Part shown: one piece after another, positions 1 to 11,042 of the stretch
How positions within the stretch are numbered: the stretch's first letter is position 1
Layout of the letters: each line of letters begins with the position of its first letter
Assembly: GCA_003339415.1 (NCBI GenBank)
Contig: PDHQ01000129.1
Coordinates: forward strand, 41,608-91,772
Reading direction: 5' to 3'
DNA length: 50,165 bases
Source of the DNA: Ophiocordyceps camponoti-saundersi (nom. inval.)
Lineage: Eukaryota; Ascomycota; Sordariomycetes; Hypocreales; Ophiocordycipitaceae
Notes under the pieces: generated by a model
Database searches by the model: none
What the model saw: the letters and a program-made list of their open reading frames with translations, nothing else
Told to the model about the DNA's origin: nothing
Translations under genes and position numbers: made by a program

Positions 1-145
1 AAAAAAATAAAAATAAAAAAATATTATTAAAATGAATATAAGAGGGAAAGGTAGTTTTTTTTTTTAAAGAGGTAGGAAGAAAGATAGGATATAAGTTATA
101 ATATAATAATATTAAAATAAAGTAGCGGGGTATAACCTACTATAT

Positions 146-149
<4 letters not shown>

Positions 150-183
<34 letters not shown>
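150..183. repeat. (TA)n microsatellite
   Basis: About 17 uninterrupted TA dinucleotides. In this setting a TA run could be an original microsatellite or a RIP-converted CA/TG run. The flanks from 1 to about 1065 are AT-rich and hold nothing else that I recognise. Confidence 0.9.
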
Positions 184-186
<3 letters not shown>

Positions 187-1069
187 TGAGAACTTAATTA
201 ACTAGTAATATTATAAAGTAGGGAGTTATAGTTAAAATAAGGTTAGATAATAATAGGAAGGCGTATATTCTAACGATAATAGTAAAATAAAAGGCGAGGT
301 AGTTTATCTTAAAAAAAGACTAAGTATTAGTATAAATAGTTATTAAGGTTATTACGGGTTCGAAGATATACCTAAACGGAGTTAAGAGGAGAATAATATC
401 GCGTTAAGTAGATAAGTAATAGCTAGCTTAGGAAAGATAAATATTTTATAAACTACATACTTTATTATACTTAAGGTATATACCGATATATAAAGTAAAT
501 TAATAATATAAAGGATTTCGTTATAAGTTTAAGATAGGTAATAAGAAAAGAGAGAAGTATATTACGCTTAAAAAAGTTTTTATTACCTTTTCGTATATAC
601 GCTTAGGGATATTAGTTTCTTCTAAAAGTAAGCGTATAAATAAATAGAAGATAAAGGGCAGGTAATAGTTCGAAATAGTAGTAAAGTTAGCCCTACTTTA
701 AGTAGCGTAGCGAAGATAAAGGGTTTCTTACCTAACTATAAGGGATAGCTTAAATAGCCTTAGTTATAAAAAACTATATAAACGGCGGCGGGGATATTAG
801 AATATATAATATATTACGGTTACTATTAGCGTTTAATATATACTATTTATTAAGAGTATAAGTTTCCTATAAGATAATTTTTTTTTTTATTTTTTTTTAA
901 AAAAAAATAAAAAATATTAGCTTACGAAAAGAGAAAATATACTTAACTATCGTAAAAATAAAAAGGGCGTAGGTTAACGTTAAAAGAACGTAAAAGGATA
1001 TATAAGCTTTCCTTACTACCTATAACTATTTTATAGCTTCTATTAATTAACATTATATTATATTACTAA

Positions 1070-1840
1070 GAAGGATATTATCGTAGCGTATCGGCCTTAT
1101 TTAGTTCGCTAGTAAGAAGAGCTTATATAGCGCGTGCTAAGTTTTCGCACTTTAATAACGCGCTTTTAGAGGGCCGCGAGGAGTCGGTTACGGCGACCTT
1201 AGATAGTAAACTATTATCCTCCGCGGCTTATACGAACGCCGGTAAAAGCGGCATTACTAGTAGTTACTTTATTTTAAATATATTAAGATATATGCCCGAG
1301 AAGTAGCAGTATATAAGGGGCTTATCGTAAAGCTATAAGGTATAGCCGGTAGCTTTAAGGGGACTATCTCTATAATCTATCGTTATATAATAGTAAGGTA
1401 AGGTAATATCCGGGGTCTCGTTATTAGCTAACTTATACCGTATATCTTTATCTAACTCGAACGCTAAAAGGTTAAGCTTATCCGAAAAGATAGTATATAC
1501 TTTATTATTATCTATATTAACGCTATTTAGCGGGTAGAGATATTAGCCGGGGCGGGGAGGTAAGTAAGGTAGCGGTATTATTTTCGAGGTATATAAGTCT
1601 CTAATAGATAGTAAGGCGGTATCGGGGATATTACTAGGATACTTTACTAAACTTAAAGATATAAAATATACCTTAAAGCTATTAGATTTTTACGTATTAT
1701 ATTTAACGAAGAATCGAACCGTATAGCTATATCCTATATTATTAACTAATCTAAGTAGCTATAAGTATCGAAATTCTAGCGATATAGATAATAATACGTT
1801 ATAAGGAAATAGAGGCTTTTTATTATAAGCACGTAATATC
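1070..1840 (+). pseudogene. Decayed unidentified coding segment
   Basis: One frame is free of stops from 1070 to 1303 (78 codons), which is very unusual in this composition. It then continues to about 1840 with only scattered TAG/TAA, as expected if Gln codons were mutated by RIP. The segment is more GC-rich than its surroundings and keeps codons for varied residues, for example ALLEGREESVTATLDSKLL near 1160-1215. There is no ATG at a plausible start. I do not recognise the family. The frame at 2648-3010 and the Gly-rich stretch near 3291 may belong to the same gene, since all read on the + strand. Real former coding sequence is likely; the function is unknown. Confidence 0.5.
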
Positions 1841-2640
1841 TATTAGTTCTATCTTATAATATTATTTATAGATAGCTAAGCTATATTATATATAAGCTGC
1901 TAATTATAACGAAAGGTATCTAGCTTAGCGTTAACTATAATATAGGCGTCCTAAATAATAGTATAAGTAAGACCTCTATCGGCCGCGACGTTAGTAAGGT
2001 TTATCTCGAAAGCGGTATTAAGAACTTATAAATAATAATTATATAAGAGTAAGGCGTCGAAACTATACTAGTTTAGAAAAGCGAGGCTTCGTTACTTAGC
2101 TTAAAATAGTATATAGGATATAAAACGCGTTAGGTAGGAAATAAGATAATACTAATATATTATATTACCGGTATTAGTTAGGTTTATAAGTTAAGGAGGC
2201 GAGGGGCGTAAAAGGGTACTAGTTTTATAAGGTAAGATTACGACGGGGAGAACGTTACCTTATATAATAGTAAGTAGGGGGGATTAATAATAAGGATAAA
2301 TTTAGAGATAAGGAAAGCTTATCGTAGTTTATATAATTAAGATTAATATATATAAAGTTTATAAGTTAGTTATTATATAATTTTTTTTTCCCTTATTTTA
2401 CTTATTATATATATAAAAGCGTATCCCGCTACTAGCTAGAGTACTTATAATAAACGGAAGGGTTTTCGCTATCTATATCTATATAAATATTATTTTTATA
2501 AAATAAAGCGATATCTAGCGATTTAAAGAAGTTAGTTTCGGCGATACTAAAGTCGGTAAGCTACGTATATAAAAGATACGCGGTAGATAAGGTTTCTAAT
2601 AATAAAAATATATATACTATTTATACGATATAGAAAGCGC
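1841..2640. other. No recognisable feature
   Basis: AT-rich RIP-altered sequence between two + strand coding remnants. It may be the middle of one decayed gene, but I see no frame that stands out and no repeat. Confidence 0.5.
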
Positions 2641-2647
2641 GTACGCG

Positions 2648-3010
2648 ATAAGATATCTAGAAGGGGTATACTTCTAGTGCCCGGAGTATCTAATAGCGAG
2701 TTTACGGGCGGCTACGCGCGAGGTTACTAATAAGGCGGTTTTCCCTCTATAGTACTATAATAGGGAACTATTCGGCAACCCGGACGCAATAGATACGAAA
2801 AAACTCGCTATATTTAGTAAGCTACTAGAGGAGGCGGAAAAAATATAGAGGAAAGCCTTAGCTTAAGTAAAAATTATATAGTTAGAGGTCGGTTTAGTAA
2901 ATAAGGGGCTAGTAAGGTAGATACTACTAATAATATATAGCGAGTACTAATTCTACCCGGAGTTAGTATACGGGAGACTAATATCGCGTATCGAGGGATA
3001 TAACTATATA
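2648..3010 (+). pseudogene. Decayed unidentified coding segment
   Basis: A + strand frame holds two stop-free runs of 24 and 31 codons separated only by TAG, then continues with sparse TAG/TAA to about 3010. Short readable pieces such as YLIASLRAATREVTNKA and DAIDTKKLAIFSKLLEEAEK look protein-like, the second being amphipathic and probably helical. I cannot assign a family. Position and strand suggest it continues the remnant at 1070-1840, but a frame change between the two is required. Confidence 0.45.
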
Positions 3011-3179
3011 ATATAAGTTTTACGGTATAATTTATACCTTTTATATATATATATCTTTTACTAATAATAAGTAGCTATTTATACTATACTAAGTTTTACT
3101 TTATATATAGTAAGGCGTTCCTAAATAGTTAGTAATAATACGAGTATAGGTATTTTTCGAATATCGAGATATAGCGGCT

Positions 3180-3420
3180 ATAAGTACTAGTAAAATATAG
3201 CGTTATAGGGGACGTATAGAGGCGACTAGCGGTAACGCTAAACGTAGCGAGAGGGGGAGAGGGAGAAGATAACGAGGCGCGGAGTATAAGGGCGGTAGCG
3301 GCGGTAGCGGCGGAGGGGTTAGGCGAGGAAGGGGAGAGGGATATAGCGAGAAGGAGAAAGGGGACTCTATAATAATATAAGGCACCGTAACTATAGCGAG
3401 GCGAAATAAGTTATTAGAAG
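3180..3420 (+). pseudogene. Gly/Arg-rich (RGG-like) coding remnant
   Basis: From about 3291 the + strand reads Gly-Gly-Ser repeats followed by Arg/Gly-rich residues and a charged tail (GGSGGSGGGVRRGRGEG). Gly- and Arg-rich tails of this kind often bind RNA or nucleic acid, for example in gag-like proteins; that role is inference only. A minus-strand open frame of 60 codons at 3203-3385 is the antisense shadow of this low-complexity GC-rich stretch and reads as Leu/Pro repeats. The segment probably belongs to the same decayed gene as the two upstream remnants, but frame shifts prevent a firm join. Confidence 0.4.
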
Positions 3421-4085
3421 GAAGTAGTAGGTAGCGGGCGTATAGAATAAGATAGAATAACTAATATAAACGGCTAGCTAGAAAATATTAGGAGTCTAAT
3501 ATTATAAATAGTAGCTAGCGAGAGAAGTAGTAAGATATTTATAAATTCCCGGGGAAAAAGCTAATTAATTACGGGTATATATCGCTAATATCTAAGAGGG
3601 ATAAATACTAGCCTACGAACACGATAATTAGGTAAAGGTACGCTTTATTAAGATAGTATAGATAAAGGGTAAGGTAAAGTATATCTTTTATAAGAGACTA
3701 CTTAAAGTATTCGGCTTTAAATATAAAGGATATAACCTAATAGCGTACGTAATATACGAGAAAGTTATATATTTAGTAACGTAAAAGCGAGTAGCGGTAA
3801 GAAATCGAGATAATAATAATAATTCTACTAATCCGAAGGAGAGGCCTAGGTTCTAGTAGTTATTTTTTTTTTAACTTAAGAGATAAAAAGATATACTTTA
3901 AGAAATATATATAGGAATATATATTATTTACGGTTAACGTTTTAAGAGATAGAAAGATAAGGGATAGGAGGGATAAGTTTAAAAGAGGAAGCCGTAAAGA
4001 GATTTTAGCAGCGGTAATAGATAGGCCGAAGGAAAATAAATAAGAAGCTAATATAAAAAGTAAGTAGGAGCTTATTTAGGGTTTA
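3421..4085. other. No recognisable feature
   Basis: RIP-altered AT-rich sequence leading into the LTR-like repeat. I see no conserved frame, tandem repeat or hairpin. Confidence 0.5.
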
Positions 4086-4640
4086 GTTAAATAGTCCCCG
4101 AATACTTTTCCTCTCCTAAAAGCTTCCGAGTATTAGAATAACGAACGGCCCTTAAGATAAGGGAGCGGTTATAACTTAGTATATAATATAGTTTAGTTTC
4201 CCTATAGAGAGGAAAGAATTAAGCTAAAATTAGCCCTTAACCTTATCTTCTTAGCTATCTAAAAGTTATATATTATAAGTTAAGTTTTAAAGGGGATTTA
4301 TAGTAAAAACGATACTAAAGGAAATTATAGTTTTATCTTATACCTTATAATTTTATATAACGAATTAGGGATTAAAAGATCCGTTTTAAAGCTTTTAATA
4401 TTTAATTAAATAGTTCTTTACCCTTCTCTTCTTTTTCCTCTTATTTTTATATAGAAAATTAACTTCGAGTAACCTTACTTATAGAGAATTATTATCTAAT
4501 TATATACCTAGAGCAAAGCCCCCCTACCCCTTTATAATAGCTAGCGACTATAGTAACTTAGGAAAATATATCTTATACGTATCTACTATACTCGCTTAAG
4601 GTATTCTTCTCTCCTTACTAAAATAAGCGGTATATCTAAG
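4086..4640 (+). repeat. LTR-like repeat family, copy A
   Basis: One of five related copies (A-E) in the window. Shared landmarks in order are a start near TTAAATAGTC, a segment ending in CCTTAACCTTATCTT, an AAAGTTATA..TATAAGTTAAG block, a TATA-like TTTATATAGAAAA at about 4446, a pyrimidine-rich stretch, and an end around TATTCTTCTCTCC. The start would be TG before RIP (now TA), as in a retrotransposon LTR. The length of about 550 bp fits a fungal LTR. I could not find a primer binding site or target-site duplication, so it could be a solo LTR or another non-coding repeat. Confidence 0.6.
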
Positions 4641-6130
4641 CTTAAGGGAAAGTAAAATACTTAGGTTATATTATAAAGTAAGGTATAAGCTAAGCTTCTA
4701 TAAATACGAGGGATTTAAAATAAGCGTTAAGAGAGGCCTTTTCGTAAATTCTAAAATAGTTCTATATTTAATATAGTTATAATATTAGTATAAGTACTAA
4801 ACTTTATAGATATATCTTAAACCTCCCTAGTCTTTAAGTTATAGTAAATAGGGCCGATACTAAAGCTAGCTATAGATTCTTATCGGCGGGGAGTAGATTA
4901 AGAGGAGTTAATATTATTAGAGGGATTTATTATAGTTTAAAAAGTAAAAGGCGGAAGGTAGTTTAGAGAGTAAGGGAGGCGATTATAATAAGCGGCCTAG
5001 ATAGCGTCCTAAGTATTCTAAAACTCTATTTTATTATATCTAGTTAATTTTAACCGTAGATTTTTTTTTTTTTAAAGTAAGGTTAATATTTTATACGATT
5101 TATATAATAGGTAAGTACTATAACTTAAAAGCTAATCGCTATAATAGCTTTCTCTATAATAGTAAGCTAGGTAAGGGTATACTACGTAGTAAAGTAGGAT
5201 ATATTAGAGGTTAGGTTAATAAACCTATTAGCTTATTATAGAAAGCGGGCAAGGTAAGCTTAGTTATTATAGATTTCTATAAAATATATCTCCTATTATT
5301 CTTTAAGTTAATAAAGGAGAGAGATAATAATTATAAAGAGTTCGGGAATAGATTACTCGGAAGATATAGTAAAGATAGGGATAGCGGTAGCGTATATTAA
5401 TATATACTAAGTAGAAGAGTAAGGTAAAGTATTAGCTTAAGCTTAGATAAAAATATATAAAAAAGTAAGGGGTGGTAAGGAAGGAGGGGGTTTTATATCC
5501 GAAAAAACGGGGAGGTGAATATATCGTATCTTACTTAAATATATAAATAGAAAGACGGTAGAGTAAATTAGAGGCGTGGTAATAAAAACGGCAAAGAAAT
5601 ACTAACGAAAAGAAGAGAGAAGAAGGGCGTTTATTTCCGTTTTTTTAAAAGAGGTAAGGTTATTATACGGCTATAAATCGCTAAGGGAATTAGGAAAATA
5701 ATAATATCGGTATTAATTATAGACGTTTAAGGCGTTTATATATTATAGTAAGACGCGATAAGATTCGATAAGATATAATAAGATAAGGAAAGCTAAAAAC
5801 CTAAAAAGGGAGAAAAAGCGTAATAAAGCTTATATATAGTAAAGTTAGGTAATAAATAATAAAATAGTTTATTATAGATTTATAATAGCTACGCTTAATA
5901 GTATAGGGTAGCTAGTTAAGAGGCATAACGCCTTATAATAAAAATATAAATAGAGGGAGAAATTATATAACCCTAGCCCTTATCCTTAATCTTTTCTAAA
6001 TAGATAGTTATACTTAGGTAAAATTAAGTATAGCGATTTTGCTCCTTTAAGGCACTTATTTTCCCTTATTATACCGCTACTAGATAGTAAGGAGGAGAAG
6101 AAGGGTAAATATATAAACCGAAGAGAGGGA
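4641..6130. other. Unresolved sequence, possibly decayed copia interior
   Basis: Lies between LTR-like copy A and the minus-strand integrase remnant. If a copia element is present on the minus strand, its reverse transcriptase should fall here. I looked for the catalytic Asp-Asp region and did not find it convincingly. Poly-T/A runs occur near 5060-5070. Confidence 0.35.
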
Positions 6131-6470
6131 TATAAGAGGGGTAAACTACTACGGTTTAATAACTAGACTTAAAGGTAGGTAATTAGCTAAAGGGAACGTT
6201 AGGGGGTAATATAAGATAGGGACTAAGGGTATTAACTAGCTTCTAAGGATAAGTTAATATATTACGGCTATAAGATTACGGGAGGCTTTATATATAGGTA
6301 ATTAGCCCTTACTATCGTTAATAAGGTCCTACTAGCCCTCTCTGCGAGGCCGTTCTCTTATAAATTATACGGGGGCGAATAAGGTAAAACGAGGCTATCT
6401 TCTCGTCCGAGGCCTTAATCGCCTCGCTCTTAAACTTATAGGTATTATCGAAAGCTATTATAGCTACGGG
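6130..6470 (-). pseudogene. Ty1/copia integrase remnant
   Basis: Read on the minus strand, positions about 6385 to 6300 give PYSPPYNL, a mutated Gln, then ENGLAERASRTLLTIVRAN. This matches the end of the copia integrase catalytic core, where a Pro-x-x-(E/Q)NG-x-AER motif contains the third acidic residue of the DDE triad. Upstream on the same strand, about 6455-6400, the reading KFKSEAIKASDEKIASF resembles the preceding integrase region, but a one-base shift separates the two. Downstream, TAG and TAA replace presumed Gln codons. Integrase inserts the retrotransposon cDNA into the host genome. This copy is dead. It lies between LTR-like copies A and B, but its strand is opposite to the assumed LTR direction, so membership of one element is unproven. 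Confidence 0.75.
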
Positions 6471-6537
6471 AATTCCTTATAAAAAGATATTAAGCTATCT
6501 TTTCTATTAACGAAGAAGCTAAAAAGATACTTACTAA

Positions 6538-6840
6538 CCCTATATTTTAAACTTTACACTTTTAAACTATAAATTACTAATTTAAATACTTATTTTAAAG
6601 TTCTTAGTATTTAATTAAATAGTTTTCGTTTTCTTTATTCTTTCCTCTCCTATCTTTATATAGAAAACTAACTCCTTATTATTTTCCCGATAAAGAATTA
6701 CTATCCGGCTCTTCTTTCTAAAGCTAGAGACCCCCCCCTATATTAGTTAAAAACTATAGTTACCTAAGAAGTTACGCCCCTTAGGTATTTACTACGCTTA
6801 CTTAGGGTGTCCTTCTTCCCCCGCTAAAGTGCCCTTTTTC
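6538..6840 (+). repeat. LTR-like repeat family, copy B (3' part)
   Basis: Matches the 3' half of the family: AAATTACTAATTT, TTTAATTAAATAGTT, the TATA-like TCTTTATATAGAAAAC at about 6653, a C-rich stretch after CTAGAGA, then TATTTACTACGCTTACTTAGGG and CTTCTTCCCCCGC. The 5' half present in copies A, C and E is missing or unrecognisable. It ends close to the copy C end, which supports a shared boundary near 6830. Confidence 0.6.
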
Positions 6841-7915
6841 TGCCTAGGAAGGTAGGTAGTTATAATAAAAATCTAATACTATCCGCTGGATTAGGACTAA
6901 CTATCTCGCTTAAGGGATACGAAGATATCGATATTAACTCTAACCTCGATAATATTATTAACTATAGAGGAAGTAATAAGAAAATAAGAAAAGATACGTA
7001 TATTTCTAAAAGCTAATAAGCGAGGGGTTATATTTATCTAATAATATAATTAGATATAATTTATAATTAAGTAATTAAAAAGGCATTACTTTAAAACTTT
7101 ATATTAATAATTAAGGTAACGTTAATTTATCTTATAAAGCTATTAATCGGTATATTTTACTACTTATATATACCTTACCGGGAAGCTATAGGGGGCTGCA
7201 AGACTAGTAGTTATCGTTACCTCTATATAAGTACTAGTTAGATATATATTTATATTTTAATAAAGATTTTTTTTTATAATATTATTACGAATATAGATTA
7301 TATAATAGTGATAAGATCTATAAAGCACGCTATAGTTACTCGTATAGGTAGTTTAACGCTTAGATATAATATTACGATATATACTATTCTCGTAATTTAA
7401 ATACTAACTTTATAAACTATACTAGTCTTATAGAAATATAAAGCGCTAATTAGCTAAGCTAGCTAGTATTCTACTTATCTAATTAGCGGGTTTTTTTTTT
7501 CAGATCTACTTAATTATTACTTTCGGCGATAAATATATTTAATTATACTCGCCCCTGCCCGGCCACTTATACCCTCTACCCCTTACGCTCTCTACGCTAT
7601 TATACCCTCTACCCTTTAGGCCTCTATACTACTGCTCGTATCTAAATATACGCCTTTATCTTTTAGCTAGTTTATAAGGTAGTTAGGCACTATTTATAGC
7701 CTTATTATTAGAGGTACTATTCTTAGCCTCTTATACCGTATTCTTCGTTACTCTTCCGGAGAAGCTAAGCGTTAACTAGGCTTTTAAGGTACCTTTTATA
7801 AAATATCGTATATAAGTTTATAATTTAGCTTCTAATTTATTATTAGCTACTAGAAACCTTAATTAATATAGCTATAAGCTAGCTATAAGTATTAGATATT
7901 CGGTAGCTATTTGTC
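6841..7915. other. No recognisable feature
   Basis: AT-rich RIP-altered spacer. Poly-T runs occur near 7265 and 7495. I see no coding frame, tandem repeat or palindrome of note. Confidence 0.5.
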
Positions 7916-8065
7916 TAGTAGTTTACTACGCTAATAATCCCTAGCTATTACTAGTAATAGCCGTATTTTTTAGTATATCGTATATTCGGTAGCTCTTTGC
8001 CTATTTATCTTAACGGCGACGGATATACTATTTATAGTAGTAATACTAAAAGCGATAATGCCGAA

Positions 8066-8130
8066 GGGGTTTAAATCCCCTATAACTAAAGGGGTTTAAA
8101 TCCCCTATTACTAAAAAGGTTTAAATCCCC
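8066..8130. repeat. GGGGTTTAAATCCCC tandem hairpins
   Basis: GGGGTTTAAATCCCC occurs at 8066-8080 and 8091-8105, with a degraded third copy at about 8117-8130, spaced about 25 bp. Each copy can pair its G4 with its C4 around a 7-nt AT loop. A weaker copy is near 8287. The intervening TACTAAAAG motifs are repeated too, from about 8045 to 8290. Confidence 0.75.
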
Positions 8131-8642
8131 TATAAAGTTAGCTATAGCTACTAGGTAAGTATCTATAATAATAGCTAAAAGCGATAGCTATAACGAGGTT
8201 ATAAAAACTAACGCATCGTAATAAGAGGCTATAATACTAAAAGCTACGATACTAAAAGTAGTAATACTAAAAGCTATAATACTAAAAGGGTTTAAATTCC
8301 TTAAGGGCGTAAGCTAACGAAAACTCCCTATTTTTAACGCTACCTAGGTAAGTAATCTACTACGCGGATAATCCCTTAGTTTAGGTTTAATCTTTAGTAT
8401 AATAATATTAGGCGAGAACTTAGCCTATATTATCTCGGCCGCTACCTCGAAAGATATAATATTAAGCGCGGTAGCGCTAGCTTTAAGAATAAAAGAGGCG
8501 TATATAATATACGCTATCGTTTAAGATAGCGATCTAAGCTTAGTAAGTAATAAGGTATTTCCTTAATCTTATCGATCTTATATATAGTTTTAAACTCTTA
8601 AATAGCGGTAGCTCTACGCTTCTTATAAAGGAAGAATAGATC

Positions 8643-8968
8643 TTTATCTATTATATTAGTTTTTATCCGTTATATTAGATTTAACTATATCCTAGTTTTT
8701 ACGTAGCTATATAGTACGACTATTCGTTATTCTTAGAGACCGGATATATAACGGGCACCGTATAAGTACCCTCGCTTCTTAGGAGTCTACTACGCTAATA
8801 ATCCTTAGCTATAGCTAATATAAGTCTTTATCTATTATATTAGATTTAACTACGTCCCGGTCCTTATATAGCTATACGGTATAACTATTTATTATTCTTA
8901 GAGACCGGATATATAACGGGCACCGTAAAGGTACCCTCGCTTCTTAGAAGTTTACTACGCTAATAATC
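8643..8968. repeat. Tandem duplication of an about 160-bp unit
   Basis: Unit 1 (about 8643-8804) and unit 2 (about 8824-8968) share TCTTTATCTATTATATTAG, then GAGACCGGATATATAACGGG, CACCGTA, ACCCTCGCTTCTTAG, and each ends with the 18-bp field motif. Similarity is high despite RIP, so the duplication is either recent or both copies were mutated in the same way. Confidence 0.8.
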
Positions 8969-8974
8969 TTAATA

Positions 8975-9197
8975 AAGTTTTCCTCGGCGTTTCCTTACTA
9001 GTATTATAGCCTCTATTAGCCGCGATCTATTTTCGGATTTCTACTTCTTAAGAGTCTACTATACTAATAATCCCTAGCTATAGCTAGTAATAGAGTTTTC
9101 TTTAGCGTTTCCTCGCTAATATTATAGCTTCTATTAGCTGCGATCTATCCTCGGATTTTTAAAGCTTCTACTTAAAAGTTTACTACGCTAATAATCC
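8975..9197. repeat. Tandem duplication of an about 105-bp unit
   Basis: Positions about 8975-9073 and 9094-9197 both read AG(T)TTTC-TCGGCGTTTCCT-like sequence, then TATTATAGC(C/T)TCTATTAGC, GCGATCTAT, CGGATTT and CTTCTACTT, and both end with the 18-bp field motif. The motif therefore marks the 3' end of two unrelated tandem units in a row. Confidence 0.75.
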
Positions 9198-9506
9198 GTA
9201 ACTTATAAATATTAGTAGAAGCCTTAGTAGCTAAAAAAGGAAGAGAAAAGTAGGTAAATAGTCTACTACGCTAATAATTTAGTTTAAATAAGCTAATTAC
9301 TACGCTAATAGTTTACTACGCTAATAATCTAAATCTATTACGCCGATAATCTACTATATAGATAATCCGCGTAGCTATCTACTACGCTAATAATCTATAT
9401 AGTAATCTACTATACTAATAATCTAGTTTAGATAATCCGGAACTCTAAAATATAGGCAGATAGTTTACTATACTAATAATCTAAATTTACTACGCTAATA
9501 ATCTAC

Positions 9507-9531
9507 TACGCGGATAATCCTAGTCCGCGTA
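9507..9531. repeat. Perfect hairpin TACGCGGA/TCCGCGTA
   Basis: Perfect 8-bp inverted repeat (9507-9514 with 9524-9531) around a 9-nt loop, formed by a CGCGG variant of the field motif and the following sequence. The GC-rich arms contain no CpA and so would resist RIP. Confidence 0.7.
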
Positions 9532-9533
9532 AA

Positions 9534-10135
9534 TAATCTGCTTACTCGTACTTTACGCGGTAAAGGTAAATAGTAAAAAGGCGGGCGATATAGTTTAATA
9601 ACTTATCCTCCTTCCTCTAGTAGCGGTTATCTTCCTCGTTATATATTCTTTAAGCGGTAGCTTAGGCGGAGGTAAGGTTAAGGAGGGGCTATTACCTTAA
9701 ATTTATCGAATTCCGTAATCTTCGCTATAATATCTTTTTAATCGGGGTATTATTAGGCTTTTCGAATAATAGCTATACTATTACTAACTTTTATATTAAA
9801 TTTCGATATACGAGTAAAGAGGCTAACTAAAAGAGGGTACGTTTAGTTATATTTATTTTGCTAAAAGTCCCTATCTTCCTTAAAATTTCTAAACTTTAAT
9901 AAGTTATCTTTTTAAGCGTTATACCCTAAGGGTTTTAAACTACGGTAAAATAAGGTCGGTTTGCGATAGGGGTCTTTAGGGGCTTTAAGAGGGTAAGGAT
10001 ACTTTTTATTTCTATAATAAACGATAGGTTATAATAGGCTAAGGAAGGGGGGAAGAAAAGGGGGAGATAATACTTAGGAGGAGGAGGAGGGAGGAGGGTA
10101 AAAGGTAAAGATACTTTTTACTCTTAGGGTATAGG
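9534..10135. other. Motif-poor interval within the repeat field
   Basis: About 600 bp without copies of the 18-bp motif. A purine-rich G/A stretch lies at about 10030-10110. I see no coding frame that stands out. Confidence 0.5.
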
Positions 10136-10225
10136 CAGTCTACTACGCTAATAATCCGCTACTAGGTAGCAATATCCCTTACGCTAATAGCCTGTTAGTT
10201 TTAAGAATAGTCGTCTTATTAGCTT

Positions 10226-10236
10226 CCCCCCCCCCC
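10226..10236. repeat. C11 homopolymer
   Basis: Eleven C on the + strand, followed by the sequence CTAGCCCGAGTCCGGATA. A second C run of about 12 at 10657-10668 is followed by a similar GAGTCCGGATAG, so the C run and its flank form a repeated unit within the motif field. Confidence 0.7.
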
Positions 10237-10656
10237 TAGCCCGAGTCCGGATAATTCGCCGCTAGGTAGCAGGTAGTTTATTACGCTAATAATCCGCTAG
10301 GTTAATTACTACGCCGTCGATAGCCGAGGCTAATCAAGGCTATATTAGGCTATCCTCCCTAAGTAGATACTCCCTAAAGTAAGTTCCTAAACTATAAGCT
10401 TTTATTTACCGTTAGGATAGACTATATCGGCCTTTATTATAATAGTTAGTATAAGCTTAGTTAAGTCCGGATCCTACCCTTAATATTAGAAAGTATATAT
10501 CCCGGATAATATAAAGCTTATTCCTAGGCGATAGCTTATCTAAAACCTTTATATAGATATTATTAACCTTTACTATATATATCTTTTAGGAAGGGCGGTA
10601 GCGTCTCTCCTAGCCCGGCTACGATAATTAGGAGCTGTCTTCGGTTTTATAAATAG

Positions 10657-10668
10657 CCCCCCCCCCCC
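10657..10668. repeat. C12 homopolymer in a repeated flank
   Basis: About twelve C followed by GAGTCCGGATAG, matching the flank of the C run at 10226-10236. Homopolymer C contains no CpA except at its end, so it is nearly immune to RIP. Confidence 0.7.
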
Positions 10669-10945
10669 GAGTCCGGATAGTTAGTAATCTACTACGCTAA
10701 TAATCCGGAACTTAAAAACGTAGGCCCGCCTCGCCGTTAAACTAGACGCTAATAGCCTAATTAGGCCTAATACTACGCTACGCCCGGAACCCTTTTATAA
10801 GCGTCTTAATAGTCTACTACGCTAATAATCCGTAACCTATAAATGTAGGTCCGCGTACCCTAACCTTCGGTAATAAGGACGATTTTTTAAATTTACTTAA
10901 GCTTCTTAGTAAAAGTTTTTATTATATTAATAGCTATAATAATAA

Positions 10946-10969
10946 GGGGGGGGGGGGGGGGGGGGGGGG
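10946..10969. repeat. G24 homopolymer
   Basis: Twenty-four consecutive G on the + strand, followed directly by a field motif. Such a run could form G-quadruplexes and is hard to sequence accurately, so its length should be treated as approximate. Confidence 0.85.
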
Positions 10970-11015
10970 ATAGTCTACTACGCTAATAATCTAAATCTAC
11001 TATATAGATAATTTA

Positions 11016-11042
11016 CTACGCGGATAATCTAAGTCCGCGTAG
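11016..11042. repeat. Perfect hairpin CTACGCGGA/TCCGCGTAG
   Basis: Perfect 9-bp inverted repeat (11016-11024 with 11034-11042) with a 9-nt loop. It is the same arrangement as the hairpin at 9507-9531 and closes the 18-bp motif field. Confidence 0.7.

Noticed and set aside
3203..3385. 60-codon minus-strand open frame with Leu/Pro repeats
   Set aside because: It is antisense to a Gly/Arg-rich + strand frame in a GC-rich low-complexity stretch and has no CAT start; a shadow.
4641..6130. Reverse transcriptase of a minus-strand copia element
   Set aside because: No YVDD-like motif or flanking conserved block could be read in any frame.
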